A DNA stretch of 64,000 nt. Source: Silicimonas algicola (lineage in GTDB: Bacteria > Pseudomonadota > Alphaproteobacteria > Rhodobacterales > Rhodobacteraceae). Shown piece after piece: positions 1-7,973 of this stretch (position 1 is the stretch's first letter; each line of letters starts with the position of its first letter). The position numbers and the translations under genes are program-made. The stretch spans positions 490,001-554,000 of the forward strand of contig NZ_QGGV01000001.1 of NCBI RefSeq assembly GCF_003148765.1. The letters are read 5' to 3'. The notes under the pieces are model-generated. The model was not told the DNA's origin and did not search any database. It saw nothing but the letters and a program-made list of their open reading frames with translations.

Positions 1-465
1 GTTGATGCCCTTGATCCTGAACGGCGTAGCGAGGCAGGCCGAGACGGTTGACGACATGCAGCGCGTGACCATGAACGGTCCCATCCGCTTGGGCGCGCCT
101 TTCTGGATCACCGCTTGGTGGGCTTCGAAGAAGTTCGATGTGGACGGACCTCCCGAGCCGGCGACGAGGCCGGTCATCTCGTTCGAGATGTCCGTCTCCT
201 CGAGCCCCGAGTCGGCGATGGCTTGCTGCATGGCGAGGTAGGCATAGGCGGCGGTCGGACCCATGAAGCGCATCTGGCGCTTGTCGATATGATCCTCGAG
301 CACGATGTCGGGAACGCCCGCGATCTGGCTGCGAAAGCCCTTCTCGGCGTACTCGGGTTGGAAGGATATGCCCGACCGGCCCGCACGGAGGCTGGCCTCG
401 ACCTCGGCCACGTTGTTGCCGATGGGGCTGACGATGCCCATCCCGGTGATGACGACGCGACGCAT
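1..465 (-). CDS. fabB: 3-oxoacyl-ACP synthase I, 5' part only
   Basis: Condensing enzyme that elongates unsaturated acyl-ACP in type II fatty-acid synthesis in the cytoplasm. The visible 155 residues begin [16 protein letters not shown], the classic KAS I N-terminus, and run to [14 protein letters not shown], which aligns with E. coli FabB just before the catalytic Cys. That Cys and the two catalytic His lie beyond the window edge, so the 3' half is not seen. The ATG at 463-465 is preceded by a GGAG-like site on the minus strand. In related bacteria fabB directly follows fabA in one operon; here about 540 bases separate them and a small low-GC gene sits between. Identification is firm; completeness cannot be judged. 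Confidence 0.93.
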   Translation of the reverse strand, partial: MRRVVITGMGIVSPIGNNVAEVEASLRAGRSGISFQPEYAEKGFRSQIAGVPDIVLEDHIDKRQMRFMGPTAAYAYLAMQQAIADSGLEETDISNEMTGLVAGSGGPSTSNFFEAHQAVIQKGAPKRMGPFMVTRCMSSTVSACLATPFRIKGIN

Positions 466-642
466 GCTGCTCTCCCGTTCTTCGCCCGGGGCCTATGTAG
501 GACGGGCGGGGCCGGAGGGGCAAGCGGTTAGGGGGCGGTGGCTGGCCTTAGGTCGGCGTGGGGCGGATCATTTGGAATTGTGCTGGGCGAGATGGATGAC
601 GAACGACGTGGTGGCGCGCAGGTGGTCCAACTCGCGACGACA

Positions 643-882
643 TCACTCAATCTTTGGTTGGAATGTCTTCGCATCCATCTGCTGCAGGAAGTATGCACAT
701 GCTTCGCTTTCAGAAGCAAACGTGCGGTAATCGCCGAATTCGCCACGCTCAGAGACTGACACGATCCATTTTCCTCCGAACGTCAGCAATGCAGGCCGAT
801 CGTCATCGAATGATCCAATTGAGTATGAGTCCGGATGGATCCCCAGGCCGGTGAGACGTTCGCGAAGTTCTAAGAGGTTCAC
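643..882 (-). CDS. small protein resembling polymorphic-toxin immunity proteins
   Basis: Hypothetical 79-residue cytoplasmic protein between fabA and fabB. The core pattern (DSYSI, then W, then a SERG turn, then F-SES-EACAYF) looks like a widespread family of small proteins found beside contact-dependent toxins; that resemblance is from memory and is inference. No toxin gene is adjacent. The GTG at 880-882 was chosen because an AGGA box lies seven bases upstream; the frame stays open to a TTG at 984, giving 113 residues, but that longer N-terminus does not look protein-like. By my count GC is about 51% across 641-880, well below the flanking genes, which suggests acquisition. It could also be a fortuitous ORF, though the composition and motif argue against that. 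Confidence 0.5.
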   Translation of the reverse strand: MNLLELRERLTGLGIHPDSYSIGSFDDDRPALLTFGGKWIVSVSERGEFGDYRTFASESEACAYFLQQMDAKTFQPKIE

Positions 883-1005
883 TGCTAGATCCTGACGGAC
901 CGACCGCCCAAGTCGGCCTACAAAGGATGCCGTTGACCTGGCACCGACCGCCAACGTTACACACGCCAGCTTCCTATCGGTCAAGCCACCACGACTTGGT
1001 CGGGC

Positions 1006-1515
1006 TCAGGTCTCGCTCAACGCCACCTTCATGTCCTTCACCACGTAGATGACGTCGCCGTCCGCTTCGACGATGCCGTCGGCGACGCCCATGGTCAGGC
1101 GGCGGGTCTGGATCGCCTTGGTGAAATCGACCTTGTAGGTCAGCATCTTGCGGTCGGGCCGCACCATGCCGGTCAGTTTCACCTCGCCCACGCCGAGCGC
1201 GTATCCGCGCCCCTGCCAGCCCCGCCAGCCGAGGTTGAAGCCGGTAAGCTGCCACAGGCCGTCGAGCCCGAGGCAGCCCGGCATGATCGGGTTGCCGGGG
1301 AAGTGGCACTCGAAGAACCAGAGGTCGGGGGTGATGTCGAACTCGGCCACGACATGACCCTTGCCGTGTTCGCCGCCGTCTCCGCTGATTTCGGTGATGC
1401 GGTCCATCATCAGCATGGGCGGGGCGGGAAGCTGGGCGTTGCCGGGACCGAAGAGCTCTCCACGCGCGCAGGCGAGCAGCGCGTCCTTGTCGAAGCAGGT
1501 GGGGAAATCGGCCAT
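1006..1515 (-). CDS. fabA: 3-hydroxydecanoyl-ACP dehydratase/isomerase
   Basis: Dehydrates 3-hydroxydecanoyl-ACP and isomerises the trans-2 to the cis-3 double bond, committing carbon to unsaturated fatty acids. The 169-residue protein has the usual family length. The active-site block [19 protein letters not shown] is intact, with His71 and Asp85 matching E. coli FabA His70 and Asp84. The start at MADFPT is chosen by alignment with the family; the frame continues upstream to 1632 without homology. It is transcribed away from irr and toward fabB, the usual alphaproteobacterial arrangement except for the inserted small gene downstream. Confidence 0.96.
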   Translation of the reverse strand: MADFPTCFDKDALLACARGELFGPGNAQLPAPPMLMMDRITEISGDGGEHGKGHVVAEFDITPDLWFFECHFPGNPIMPGCLGLDGLWQLTGFNLGWRGWQGRGYALGVGEVKLTGMVRPDRKMLTYKVDFTKAIQTRRLTMGVADGIVEADGDVIYVVKDMKVALSET

Positions 1516-1631
1516 GCGCGCTCCGTTCCGGTATTGTTGCCGTTCTGTCGCACGCCCCATAGCAGGGGGGTCGAATGTGGCGCAAGGGGAGACAAATCCC
1601 CGGGATGTCCGCGACTTCGCGCGGAAACGCA

Positions 1632-1660
1632 TTGAACCGGAGGCTTCAGGCTTATTATAT
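1632..1660 (+). promoter_or_regulatory. possible irr promoter giving a leaderless mRNA
   Basis: TTGAAC at 1632-1637 and TTATAT at 1655-1660 are separated by 17 bases, a sigma70-like layout. Transcription would start about seven bases later, at or next to the ATG at 1668, so the irr message could be leaderless. A GGAG lies only three bases before that ATG, too close to act as a normal ribosome site. Inferred from sequence only. Confidence 0.35.
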
Positions 1661-1667
1661 GGAGGCG

Positions 1668-2102
1668 ATGACCGACCCGATGCGCCTGAACCGCAAACCG
1701 AAGGAACGTTCCGCCGACTGGCTGGGACGGGCCGGGTTGCGTCCGACGCGTCAGCGCGTGGCGCTGGCCGAGTTGCTGATCGGCGACGGCAAGCCGCGCC
1801 ACGTCACCGCCGAGGGTCTTCATGCCGCCGCGCAGGACCACGGCGACGCGGTGTCGCTCGCAACCGTCTACAACACGTTGCGCGCCTTCTGCGATGCGGG
1901 GCTGGTGCAGGAGATCACCGTCGACGGCTCGAAGAGCTATTTCGACACCCGCACCGACGATCATCCGCATTTCTACTGGGAAGAGGATGCGCGCCTCGTC
2001 GACGCCCCGGCCGAGGAGCTGGAGATCGCGCGGCTGCCGCAGGCCCCCAAGGGCGCCGAGATCGCCAAGGTCGACGTGGTCATCCGGCTGCGCCGTACCT
2101 GA
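1668..2102 (+). CDS. irr: Fur-family transcriptional regulator, Irr type
   Basis: Iron/haem-responsive repressor of the Fur superfamily; in alphaproteobacteria Irr controls haem synthesis and iron use. The 144-residue product has the winged-helix segment [15 protein letters not shown], the recognition helix [12 protein letters not shown] and the Irr-type sequence [11 protein letters not shown] in place of the metal-binding HHDH of classical Fur. Position divergent from fabA is the conserved location of irr in Rhodobacterales. The start at MTDPMRLN is uncertain: another ATG lies at 1659, and the frame stays open back to 1575. Irr versus generic Fur is assigned from motif plus context. Confidence 0.85.
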   Translation: MTDPMRLNRKPKERSADWLGRAGLRPTRQRVALAELLIGDGKPRHVTAEGLHAAAQDHGDAVSLATVYNTLRAFCDAGLVQEITVDGSKSYFDTRTDDHPHFYWEEDARLVDAPAEELEIARLPQAPKGAEIAKVDVVIRLRRT

Positions 2103-2115
2103 GCCTGCGCGAGCC

Positions 2116-3012
2116 CTAGAACCGGTTGAGCGGAATCCTCAGGTAGCTGTGACCATCACCCTCCGCCGGAGGAGCCTTTCCGGCGCGGAGGTTCATCTGG
2201 AGGACGTGCAGCATCCTGTCGGGCAGGGGTAGCGTCCTGTCCCGCGCCTGACGCGTCTCGATGAATTCCGATTTCGTCACGCCGCCGCCGATGTGCGCGT
2301 TATGCCGGCGGTGTTCGCGCACGGTTGCCTCCCATTGAGGCGCCCTATCCCCTGTCCCGTAGTCATGGCCGACGAAGAGGCGCGTCTCGTCGGGCAGCGC
2401 GAGGATCTTCTGAAGGGAATCCCACAGGTCCTCGGCCGATCCGCCGGGGAAATCGGCGCGCGTAGTGCCCACGTCGGGCTGCATCAAGGTGTCATGCACG
2501 AAGGCCGCATCGTCGCCCACGACATAGGTGATCGAGCCGAGCGTATGGCCGGGCGAAAGCATCACGCGGACGGGCAGGGTGCCGATGGCGAAGGTGTCGC
2601 CGTCCGCGAAAAGGCGTGCGAAATCGCGTGTCGGATCGAAGGCGTCGGGCAGGTTGTAGAGGTCGCGCCAGAGGCGGGCGATCTCGACCACCTTCTCGCC
2701 GATGGCGTTCGGTGCGCCTGTCTCGGCGGCGAGCCATGCCGAGGCCATGGCGTGATCGGCGTGGGGGTGGGTGTCGAGGACCCACTCGATCTCGAGGCCC
2801 TCGCTTTCGGCAAACCGCAGGATGTGTCGGGCCGCGTCGACGTCGGTGGCGGCGCTGCGGGGATCGAAGCCCTGCACCACGTCGATTGTCGCGGCCTTCC
2901 GGGTCGCGGGACAGGCCACGAGATATTGCACGCTGCCGGTGTCCTCGTCGTAGAAACCGAAGACGTCGGGCGATCCGGGACCGGCCGAGGAATTGGTGCG
3001 GGACGGGGGCAT
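2116..3012 (-). CDS. metallo-beta-lactamase-fold hydrolase, persulfide dioxygenase-like
   Basis: Member of the MBL-fold family close to ETHE1/Blh-type persulfide dioxygenases, which oxidise glutathione persulfide using one iron. The 298-residue protein shows the metal-binding motif DTHPHADH near residue 85, the second His block SPGHTLGS, an Asp ligand region and FVGHDYG near the C-terminus. The start MPPSRTNSS has an AAGGAG site eight bases upstream on the minus strand; six more residues are possible. It ends 13 bases from the irr stop (convergent). No rhodanese or sulfide:quinone reductase gene is next to it, so the substrate assignment rests on family resemblance alone. Confidence 0.78.
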   Translation of the reverse strand: MPPSRTNSSAGPGSPDVFGFYDEDTGSVQYLVACPATRKAATIDVVQGFDPRSAATDVDAARHILRFAESEGLEIEWVLDTHPHADHAMASAWLAAETGAPNAIGEKVVEIARLWRDLYNLPDAFDPTRDFARLFADGDTFAIGTLPVRVMLSPGHTLGSITYVVGDDAAFVHDTLMQPDVGTTRADFPGGSAEDLWDSLQKILALPDETRLFVGHDYGTGDRAPQWEATVREHRRHNAHIGGGVTKSEFIETRQARDRTLPLPDRMLHVLQMNLRAGKAPPAEGDGHSYLRIPLNRF

Positions 3013-3049
3013 GGCGTCTCTCCTTATCACATTCGGGTAATGGAATGCG

Positions 3050-3727
3050 TCAGGATGGGTTGGGTTCCCTCAGCGGCTCCACGAGGTCGGAACCGGACGC
3101 CCGGTTCGAATTCACGCGCGGATCGACGCGGTGGAAGGCCAGCGCCTCGTCGGGAGCGGGAATCATCAGGTTGGCAGCCCCCTTGCCGTCCTCGCCCAGC
3201 CACTTGGCCCAGTCGTCGCGGGCGAGGACGACGGGCATCCGGTGGTGGATGCGCGACATCGGGGCATTCGCCTCGGTCGTGACGATGGCGCAGGTCGTAT
3301 AGGCCTCGTCGCCGCGCTCCCAGTCCTGCCAGACGCCGGCGAAGGCGATGAGGTCGTCCTCGGCCGGATGGATGAACCAGGGCAGGCGGTTGCCGGCCTC
3401 GTCCTTGGTCCATTCGTAGAAACCCGAGGCCGGGATCAGGCAGCGCCGCTCGCGGCAGGCGGCGCGAAAGGCGGGCTTCTCGGCGATCGTCTCGGCGCGG
3501 GCGTTGATGAGGAGGGGGCCATCGCTGGTCGTCTTGTACCAGTGCGGCAGGAAGCCCCAGCGCATCGGCCTGAGCCTGCGGTGGCCGTCGGCCGAGGTGA
3601 CGGTGTGGACGGTGTTCGTGGGGCAGACGTTGTAGTTCGGGATTTGCGGCAGATCGTTCGCCGGCACGGCGTCGAAAAGCTGTGCCATGGCGTCGTCGGG
3701 CAGGGTGATGGCAAAGCGTCCGCACAT
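3050..3727 (-). CDS. SRAP (SOS response-associated peptidase, YedK/HMCES) protein
   Basis: Forms a DNA-protein crosslink with abasic sites in single-stranded DNA, shielding them during replication. The 225-residue protein begins MCGRF, so Cys2 becomes the N-terminal nucleophile after Met removal. The other conserved pieces are present: NYNVCPT with the active-site Asn, RWGFLPHW, INARAET, IPASGFYEW with the catalytic Glu, and IHHRMPV with the active-site His. It lies upstream of the MBL hydrolase on the same strand with a 37-base gap. Length and all key residues are normal. Confidence 0.93.
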   Translation of the reverse strand: MCGRFAITLPDDAMAQLFDAVPANDLPQIPNYNVCPTNTVHTVTSADGHRRLRPMRWGFLPHWYKTTSDGPLLINARAETIAEKPAFRAACRERRCLIPASGFYEWTKDEAGNRLPWFIHPAEDDLIAFAGVWQDWERGDEAYTTCAIVTTEANAPMSRIHHRMPVVLARDDWAKWLGEDGKGAANLMIPAPDEALAFHRVDPRVNSNRASGSDLVEPLREPNPS

Positions 3728-3796
3728 GGGGCCAGCCTACAAGGCAACTTCAAGGGCGGAAAGGCGTGAGGAGGCCGAAGCGCCCCGTGCCGGCCT

Positions 3797-3833
3797 ATAA
3801 AAACAAAAGGCCGCCCGAGGGCGGCCCTTCGCG
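3797..3833 (-). terminator. rho-independent terminator of the rpsF-rpsR-rplI operon
   Basis: Read on the minus strand, GGCCGCC and GGCGGCC form a seven-base stem around CTCG, followed by TTTTGTTTTTATA. It lies 18 bases past the rplI stop codon, exactly where an operon terminator is expected. Confidence 0.83.
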
Positions 3834-3850
3834 TTCTGTTCCGGACGGTC

Positions 3851-4474
3851 TCAGGCGTCGTCGTCCGTCTCGCGCTCGTCGCGCGGGCGGCGGTCGTCGC
3901 GGTCCTGCTCGTCCATCTCGGCGGCACCGATCTCGTCGAACAGCTCGGCGATCTCGGCGTCGGCTTGCGCCTCTTCCTCGGCCGCCTGCTCGGCGATGTT
4001 GATGCCCTTGGACTGAAGCTCGGCCTCTTCGGGCGAGCGCGCGACGTTCAGTTCGATCGTCGCTTCGACTTCCGGGTGCAGCGTGATGCCAACCTTGTGG
4101 ATGCCGAGTTCCTTGATCGGGGTCGTGATGTTGACCTGCCGGCGCTCGATGGTGAAGCCGGCCTCGGCCGCCGCGTCGGCGGCGTCACGAGTGGTGACCG
4201 AACCATAGAGCGCGCCGCCATCGGACGCCTGCCGGATGAGGACGAACTGCTGGCCGTCGAGACGGGCGGCCATCGAGTCGGCCTCTTTCTTGGTCTCGAG
4301 GTTGCGCGCCTCGAGCTGGGCCTTGTCGGCTTCGAACGCCTTGATGTTCGTTTCCGAGGCCCAGAGGGCCTTCTTCTGCGGCAGAAGATAGTTGCGGGCG
4401 TAGCCGTCCTTGACGGAAACGACTTCGCCCATCTGGCCCAGCTTGGCCACGCGTTCGAGAAGGATAACCTGCAT
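3851..4474 (-). CDS. rplI: 50S ribosomal protein L9 with long acidic tail
   Basis: Binds 23S rRNA in the large subunit. The N-terminal domain [19 protein letters not shown] and the link [10 protein letters not shown] are typical, followed by the long helix and the C-terminal domain. At 207 residues it is about 55 longer than E. coli L9; the extra C-terminal part from about residue 150 is rich in Glu, Asp, Gln and Arg and ends [15 protein letters not shown]. Such tails are common in Rhodobacteraceae as far as I recall. Last gene of the rpsF-rpsR-rplI operon, with a good AAGGAG site upstream and a terminator downstream. Confidence 0.97.
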   Translation of the reverse strand: MQVILLERVAKLGQMGEVVSVKDGYARNYLLPQKKALWASETNIKAFEADKAQLEARNLETKKEADSMAARLDGQQFVLIRQASDGGALYGSVTTRDAADAAAEAGFTIERRQVNITTPIKELGIHKVGITLHPEVEATIELNVARSPEEAELQSKGINIAEQAAEEEAQADAEIAELFDEIGAAEMDEQDRDDRRPRDERETDDDA

Positions 4475-4485
4475 GGGTGCTCTCC

Positions 4486-4713
4486 TTACTTCACGGTGTA
4501 CGGCAGAAGGGCGAGGAAGCGGGCGCGCTTGATGGCGCGGGCCAGTTCACGCTGCTTCTTCGCCGACACGGCGGTGATGCGGGACGGGACGATCTTGCCG
4601 CGCTCGGAAATGTAGCGCTGCAGGAGCTTCGTGTCCTTGTAGTCGATCTTCGGCGCGTCGTCGCCCGAGAACGGGCAGACCTTGCGGCGGCGGAAAAACG
4701 GTTTTGCGGCCAT
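4486..4713 (-). CDS. rpsR: 30S ribosomal protein S18
   Basis: Small-subunit protein that dimerises with S6 on the 16S rRNA platform. The 75-residue sequence has the standard core [19 protein letters not shown] and ends in [11 protein letters not shown]. It is the second gene of the S6-S18-L9 operon, 14 bases after rpsF and 11 bases before rplI. Length and motifs are normal. Confidence 0.98.
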   Translation of the reverse strand: MAAKPFFRRRKVCPFSGDDAPKIDYKDTKLLQRYISERGKIVPSRITAVSAKKQRELARAIKRARFLALLPYTVK

Positions 4714-4727
4714 GATCTAGTTCCTTC

Positions 4728-5090
4728 TCAGCGGCGCTCGCGGCGGCCATCCCGGCCTTCGCGTTCGTCGGACTTGCGCATCTGCGCGCTGGGGCCTTCC
4801 TCGTGCTCGTCGACCTTCACGGTCAGGACGCGCATGACGTCCTCGTGCAGGCGCATGAGACGCTCCATCTCCTGCACGGCGGGCGCGGGCGCGTCCGAGC
4901 GCATGAGGGCATAGTGGCCCTTGCGGTTCTTGTTGATCTTGTAGGCCATCGTCTTGACGCCCCAGTACTCGCTCTCGACGACCTTGCCGCCGTTGTCCGC
5001 GAGAACCGTGCCGAAATGTTCGATGAGGCCTTCGGCCTGCGTGTTGGAAAGATCCTGACGCGCGATCATCACATGCTCGTAAAGCGGCAT
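4728..5090 (-). CDS. rpsF: 30S ribosomal protein S6
   Basis: First gene of the S6-S18-L9 operon. The 120-residue protein starts MPLYEHVMIARQDLS and carries the conserved WGVKTMAYKINKNRKGHYAL segment; the charged tail (DEREGRDGRRERR) is variable in the family. The frame is open 40 codons further upstream, but the start at 5088-5090 is set by homology and by GGAG about seven bases before it. The leader between the promoter and this ATG can fold into a two-stem structure, a possible S6:S18 autoregulatory site. Confidence 0.97.
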   Translation of the reverse strand: MPLYEHVMIARQDLSNTQAEGLIEHFGTVLADNGGKVVESEYWGVKTMAYKINKNRKGHYALMRSDAPAPAVQEMERLMRLHEDVMRVLTVKVDEHEEGPSAQMRKSDEREGRDGRRERR

Positions 5091-5110
5091 GTCTTCTCCA
5101 GTTCTGTCAG

Positions 5111-5168
5111 GGCGCACTTCATAGGACGGGCATGATATCCGCCGCTCCCGTCCACGAGAGGGTGCGCC
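5111..5168 (-). promoter_or_regulatory. structured 5' leader of rpsF, possible S6:S18 autoregulatory element
   Basis: In the rpsF leader an outer seven-base stem pairs 5111-5117 with 5162-5168 (GGCGCAC/GTGCGCC), and an inner seven-base stem pairs 5124-5130 with 5147-5153 (GGACGGG/CCCGTCC). Asymmetric internal loops separate them and a 16-base apical loop closes the structure. S6:S18 ribosomal leaders that bind the S6-S18 dimer are known upstream of rpsF in many bacteria. Whether this one matches that motif in detail was not tested. Confidence 0.45.
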
Positions 5169-5196
5169 GGTCAAACGATCGGCGGCGGACCGGGGG

Positions 5197-5224
5197 CTTA
5201 TACACGCCACCGGGCTTTATACAA
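5197..5224 (-). promoter_or_regulatory. candidate rpsF operon promoter
   Basis: On the minus strand TTGTAT (5219-5224) and TATAAG (5197-5202) are separated by 16 bases, sigma70-like. Transcription would start near 5190, giving a leader of about 100 bases that contains the stem structure at 5111-5168. A second TGTATAA copy overlaps the -35 region, so the two may be alternative -10 boxes. Confidence 0.45.
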
Positions 5225-5286
5225 GGCGTCTCATTGTTGCCTCTTTTGCTGGCTATCGGGGCTGGACGGGACACAGACGAAGCGGG

Positions 5287-5907
5287 ATGAACAGGATCAG
5301 CCGAATAAGCGACGATGTCGTCGAAACGCCCCTTCTGGCGCAGATCGAGATGCCTTGGGGTTTCAGGCTGCGCCCGGCGGACATGCAGGAAAAGCCGCTC
5401 GACCTGCTGGTCGAATGGTCGCTGACGTTCCTCGGATTGGCATTCCTTCTCGCCGCCTTCGCCCAGTGGCTGCTGCCTGGCTCGATCTACATGGGCGATG
5501 CGCTGACCATGAAGCTGGTCCTGACCTGCGTCCTGGGCGTGTTGGGGGGGCTTTGCCTGTCGGTGTCACCCCGCGGCTTCCGTCCCGAGGTGCAGGTCGA
5601 CCGTCTGAGGCACGAGGTCCGCTTTGTCTCGCGCAATCCGCGGGGGCGGGGTCAGGTCCTTGCGACAGTCGACCTCGACCAGATCATCGGCGTCGGCATC
5701 ACCCGGTCCATCTCGTCGGGCGACTGCCATTGCCTGATCTACCTGATCGACGGGACGAAGCCGCTGCGGCTGGCGACCGGCACCGAGCCCGAGATCCGCG
5801 AAATCCGCGCCCGCATGGACACCTATGTCACGCCCCCGGCCGAACGGCTGGCGGCGAAGATGGCCGCCGCGGCGCGCCGCCCCTCGATGACCGCAAAGAC
5901 CGCCTGA
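5287..5907 (+). CDS. hypothetical membrane protein, two transmembrane segments
   Basis: Unrecognised 206-residue protein. A soluble N-terminus of about 40 residues is followed by two hydrophobic stretches at roughly residues 45-65 (SLTFLGLAFLLAAFAQWLL) and 75-95 (KLVLTCVLGVLGGLCLSVS). After them comes a cytoplasmic beta-rich part (VQVDRLRHEVRFVSRN, ATVDLDQIIGVGI) that resembles a PH-like domain, and an Ala-rich tail. It stands alone between the divergent rpsF operon and the BCCT gene. The start codon is the first in the frame and has only a weak AAGCGGG upstream. No function is proposed. Confidence 0.65.
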   Translation: MNRISRISDDVVETPLLAQIEMPWGFRLRPADMQEKPLDLLVEWSLTFLGLAFLLAAFAQWLLPGSIYMGDALTMKLVLTCVLGVLGGLCLSVSPRGFRPEVQVDRLRHEVRFVSRNPRGRGQVLATVDLDQIIGVGITRSISSGDCHCLIYLIDGTKPLRLATGTEPEIREIRARMDTYVTPPAERLAAKMAAAARRPSMTAKTA

Positions 5908-6150
5908 GAGCGTCGCGAACGGGCCACACCTGTCGTTTTCGGCACGAAATCGCCGCTTGTGCGGTACCCGGGACGCCCGACCGTCCCTAGGCTGCACGAC
6001 CAGAGACCGCCTTGCGGTCCCTGCGCGGCGTGATGCGCGCGTCAGCATCGCCAATCGGACAGCGGCAACGACCGCAGGCTTTCGCACCGTGCTCCTCTTC
6101 GAGCGTCACCACAGCGTGCGAATCACAAAAACGCGGAAGGGAGGACGACC

Positions 6151-7785
6151 ATGACCGACCAGACGGCAAACCAGGGCATACCCGAGCCCGAGGGGCCGGT
6201 CGAGATCATCGACACGGACTATCGCATCGGACAAAGCAACGTCGAAGGCTCTCTCGGGCCTTTCGGCTTCGACATCCACAACCCGGTCTTCCTCGTATCG
6301 GGGCTGACCATCGTGTTCTTCGTGTTCTACGCGCTCGCTCTGCCCGAGCAGTCCGCGGAATTCTTCGGCTGGCTCCGGCCCGCCACCACGGCGACCTTCG
6401 ACTGGTTCTTCCTCGCCGCGGCTGACATCTTCGTGGTGTTTTGCCTCTTTCTGATCGTCAGCCCCTGGGGCGGCGTGAGGATCGGCGGCAAGGAGGCCAC
6501 CCCCGACTATACCTACATCGGCTGGTTCGCGATGCTCTTCGCGGCAGGCATGGGCATCGGGCTGATGTTCTATGGCGTCTCCGAACCGCTCAGCCACTTC
6601 TCGACCTCGCTCGGCGGCGTCGCGGGAGAGGGCGGGGTGCGTTCGGACTGGGCGCCGCTCGGCGGGGCCGAGGGCGACGCGGCCGAGGCTGCGCGGCTTG
6701 GCATGGCGGCGACCATCTTCCACTGGGGTCTGCACCCTTGGGCGATCTATGCCATCGTGGCGCTGGCGCTGGCGCTTTTCACCTACAACAAGGGCCTGCC
6801 GCTGACGATCCGCTCGGCCTTCTACCCGATCTTCGGCGAGAGGGTCTGGGGCTGGACCGGCCACATCATCGATATCCTCGCGGTCTTCGCCACGCTCTTC
6901 GGCCTGGCGACGTCGCTCGGCTTCGGGGCGACGCAGGCCAACGCCGGCCTGAACGAGCTGTTCGGAGTTCCCACAGGGCCCACGACAGAAGTCGTCCTGA
7001 TCTCGATCATCACGGCGGTTGCGCTGATCTCGGTCCTGCGCGGTCTCGACGGCGGCGTGAAGGTCCTGTCCGAGATCAACATGGGCCTCGCCGCCCTTCT
7101 GCTGCTGTTCGTCCTGATTGTCGGACCGACGGTGGCGATCGTGACGGGGTTCGCGTCCAGCCTCTTTGCCTATGTCGAATACCTGCCCGCGCTGGCGAAC
7201 CCCTTCGGTCGCGAGGACCTGAACTTCAGCCAGGGCTGGACGGCGTTCTACTGGGCCTGGTGGATTTCCTGGTCACCGTTCGTGGGCATGTTCATCGCCC
7301 GCGTCAGCCGGGGGCGGAGCGTGCGCGAATTCCTGATCTGCGTCCTTCTGATCCCCAGCCTCGTCTGCGTGTTCTGGATGAGCGTCTTCGGCGGTACGGC
7401 GATCACCCAGGTCGTGCAGGACGGCTATACGGGCGCTCAGGACGCGGCGCTCGAACTGCAGCTGTTCCGGATGCTGGATGCGCTGCCGCTGGCCTCGATC
7501 ACCTCGTTCATCGGGATCATCCTCGTCGTGGTGTTCTTCGTGACGTCTTCGGACTCGGGGTCGCTTGTCATCGACACCATCACGGCGGGCGGAAAGATCG
7601 ACGCGCCGGTCCCGCAGAGGGTCTTCTGGTGCATCTTCGAAGGGGCCGTGGCGATCGTCCTCCTTCTCGGTGGAGGCCTCGCGGCGCTTCAGGCCATGGT
7701 CATCACGACCGGGCTGCCGTTCACGGTCGTCCTCCTTGTGATGTGCTGGGCCATCATCAAGGGCCTGCGGGCCGAGCCCCGATAA
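6151..7785 (+). CDS. BCCT family betaine/carnitine/choline transporter
   Basis: Secondary transporter of the BCCT family that imports quaternary-ammonium osmolytes or choline with sodium or protons. The 544-residue protein has about twelve membrane segments, the glycine-rich unwound segment GMGIGLMFYGVSEPL, and the signature region WAWWISWSPFVGMFIARVSR holding the tryptophan substrate box. Tail and N-terminus are short compared with BetP, so osmosensing by long termini is not suggested. A GGGAGGA ribosome site lies ahead of the ATG. No choline dehydrogenase or ABC genes are adjacent. Exact substrate cannot be read from sequence. Confidence 0.9.
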   Translation: MTDQTANQGIPEPEGPVEIIDTDYRIGQSNVEGSLGPFGFDIHNPVFLVSGLTIVFFVFYALALPEQSAEFFGWLRPATTATFDWFFLAAADIFVVFCLFLIVSPWGGVRIGGKEATPDYTYIGWFAMLFAAGMGIGLMFYGVSEPLSHFSTSLGGVAGEGGVRSDWAPLGGAEGDAAEAARLGMAATIFHWGLHPWAIYAIVALALALFTYNKGLPLTIRSAFYPIFGERVWGWTGHIIDILAVFATLFGLATSLGFGATQANAGLNELFGVPTGPTTEVVLISIITAVALISVLRGLDGGVKVLSEINMGLAALLLLFVLIVGPTVAIVTGFASSLFAYVEYLPALANPFGREDLNFSQGWTAFYWAWWISWSPFVGMFIARVSRGRSVREFLICVLLIPSLVCVFWMSVFGGTAITQVVQDGYTGAQDAALELQLFRMLDALPLASITSFIGIILVVVFFVTSSDSGSLVIDTITAGGKIDAPVPQRVFWCIFEGAVAIVLLLGGGLAALQAMVITTGLPFTVVLLVMCWAIIKGLRAEPR

Positions 7786-7791
7786 CATCGA

Positions 7792-7820
7792 ACCGGCGGC
7801 GCGCCAGACGCGCCGCCGGT
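7792..7820. terminator. strong GC stem-loop after the BCCT gene
   Basis: A perfect 12-base stem (7792-7803 with 7809-7820; ACCGGCGGCGCG) with loop CCAGA begins eight bases past the stop codon. No T-run follows on either strand, so it would act as an mRNA 3' stabiliser or an imperfect terminator rather than a canonical one. Confidence 0.45.
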
Positions 7821-7973
7821 CCCGCCGCGACAGCCTCTGTCCCCACGACGGAAACGCGCCGTTCGCCCGAAGGCAACAGATGCTGCGCGATTGCCGCCCC
7901 CGCGCCCTCTGCGTCCCACGTTTTCGCCCCACTCGCCGTCCAGTTTCGGGACGGTCTGGTGCAGAGGCGACGA

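Noticed and set aside
2293-3302. Long plus-strand frames of 329 and 228 residues across the MBL and SRAP genes
   Set aside because: They are antisense shadows of well-identified genes with Arg/Gly-rich, non-protein-like composition.
5908-6150. Riboswitch upstream of the BCCT transporter
   Set aside because: Only a short GACCGC/GCGGTC hairpin was found; no known riboswitch core was recognised.
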